Source: a virus. Taken from it: a DNA stretch of 21,905 nt. Location: positions 1 to 21,905 of IMG/VR virus record IMGVR_UViG_3300042898_000682. The stretch is one strand, 5' to 3'. Position numbers and translations under genes: made by a program. Below are positions 21,632 through 21,905 of this stretch, one piece after another. How positions within the stretch are numbered: position 1 is the stretch's first letter; each line of letters begins with the position of its first letter. The notes below the pieces were generated by a model that did no database searches, was not told the origin of the DNA, and saw only the letters and a list, made by a program, of their open reading frames with translations.

Positions 21632-21905
21632 ATGAGTAAGCCTATATTCGGATCATTAGTCGGTAATAAATTATCAGATAAAAATACAGTTTATGGAATT
21701 GTTACGGAAGTGCGTGAGATTACACAAAATAATGAGACTTTCTTTATAGCGTTATTAGATACAGGTAAAGCAATGCGTATGTCTACAGTTTCTAAATTGC
21801 TATACGCTAAGAGACAGCGTTTGCGTAAAGTTGGAGATCAGTTTACTGTTTATGCTTGGACTGCTGATTATGAAGTATCTAAGCAAAAGTTTGGTCCTCA
21901 AAAAA
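21632..21905 (+). CDS. Unknown protein, partial (3' end beyond window)
   Basis: Open from ATG 21632 to the window end, 91 complete codons without a stop. An AAGGA at 21620-21624 gives 7 nt of spacing. The visible part looks strand-rich (VYGIVTEVREI, TFFIALLDTGKAMRM, FTVYAWTADYEV) with a basic loop (AKRQRLRK), as in a small beta-barrel or nucleic-acid binding domain. No motif recognised. It is the likely first gene of the operon driven from the repeat-rich region upstream. Confidence 0.6.
   Translation, partial: MSKPIFGSLVGNKLSDKNTVYGIVTEVREITQNNETFFIALLDTGKAMRMSTVSKLLYAKRQRLRKVGDQFTVYAWTADYEVSKQKFGPQK

Noticed and set aside
1-21905. tRNA genes
   Set aside because: No convincing T-loop with matching acceptor and anticodon arms was found by eye; a tRNAscan-SE or ARAGORN run would settle it.

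Overview
This window is a gene-dense, AT-rich stretch of a tailed double-stranded DNA phage (Caudoviricetes-type). Every gene I can support lies on the + strand. Neighbours are tightly packed, often with 4-nt ATGA, GTGA or TTGA stop/start overlaps, and GTG and TTG starts are used. A WhiB-like gene (a family essentially restricted to Actinobacteria and their phages), a DUF1599-type gene and a DnaE-type polymerase point to an actinobacterial host. The AT-rich composition would suit a low-GC host such as freshwater Actinobacteria; that is inference, because no host marker is present.

Layout. 1-1781: the C-terminal end of a metallophosphoesterase, a zinc-ribbon protein, a MerR-type DNA-binding protein, a small LGNYES-motif protein, a WhiB-like protein and an unknown. 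1778-8694: replication core with DnaB-type helicase, a small unknown, DnaG-type primase, a putative ssDNA-binding protein followed by a GC-rich hairpin, a HAD 5'-nucleotidase-like enzyme, and a full-length DNA polymerase III alpha with an apparently intact PHP exonuclease site. 8694-12000: a GT2 glycosyltransferase, a TagD-like cytidylyltransferase, a RecA-like recombinase of unusual base composition, and a GT4 glycosyltransferase. 12000-14599: small proteins, a DUF1599-type protein, a Cas4/RecB-like nuclease and a double zinc-finger protein. 14596-17305: RuvC-like resolvase, HTH protein, YkgJ-like cysteine-cluster protein and a second GT4 enzyme. 17275-19785: probable small terminase, a 29-codon ORF, large terminase, and a 55-residue coiled-coil protein. 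19786-21245: two genes that appear to be transcribed independently, a basic unknown with its own promoter and strong terminator, and a GT-A glycosyltransferase that may be read from a leaderless mRNA. 21246-21631: a non-coding regulatory region with tandem repeats, palindromes and several -10 elements, followed by a gene that runs off the right edge.

How the genes fit together. Helicase, primase, SSB-like protein, polymerase, RecA, RuvC and nuclease form a largely phage-encoded replication and recombination set. The nucleotidase and DUF1599 proteins suggest nucleotide-pool control. Four glycosyltransferases and a cytidylyltransferase are threaded through this module, which suggests that the phage glycosylates something (virion, host surface or DNA). 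WhiB, MerR and HTH proteins are candidates for rewiring transcription. No integrase, lysis genes, capsid, portal, tRNA or CRISPR array were seen. The best candidates for something new are the sugar genes interleaved with replication, the repeat-rich control region at 21246-21631, and the repeat-flanked autonomous gene at 19918-20289.
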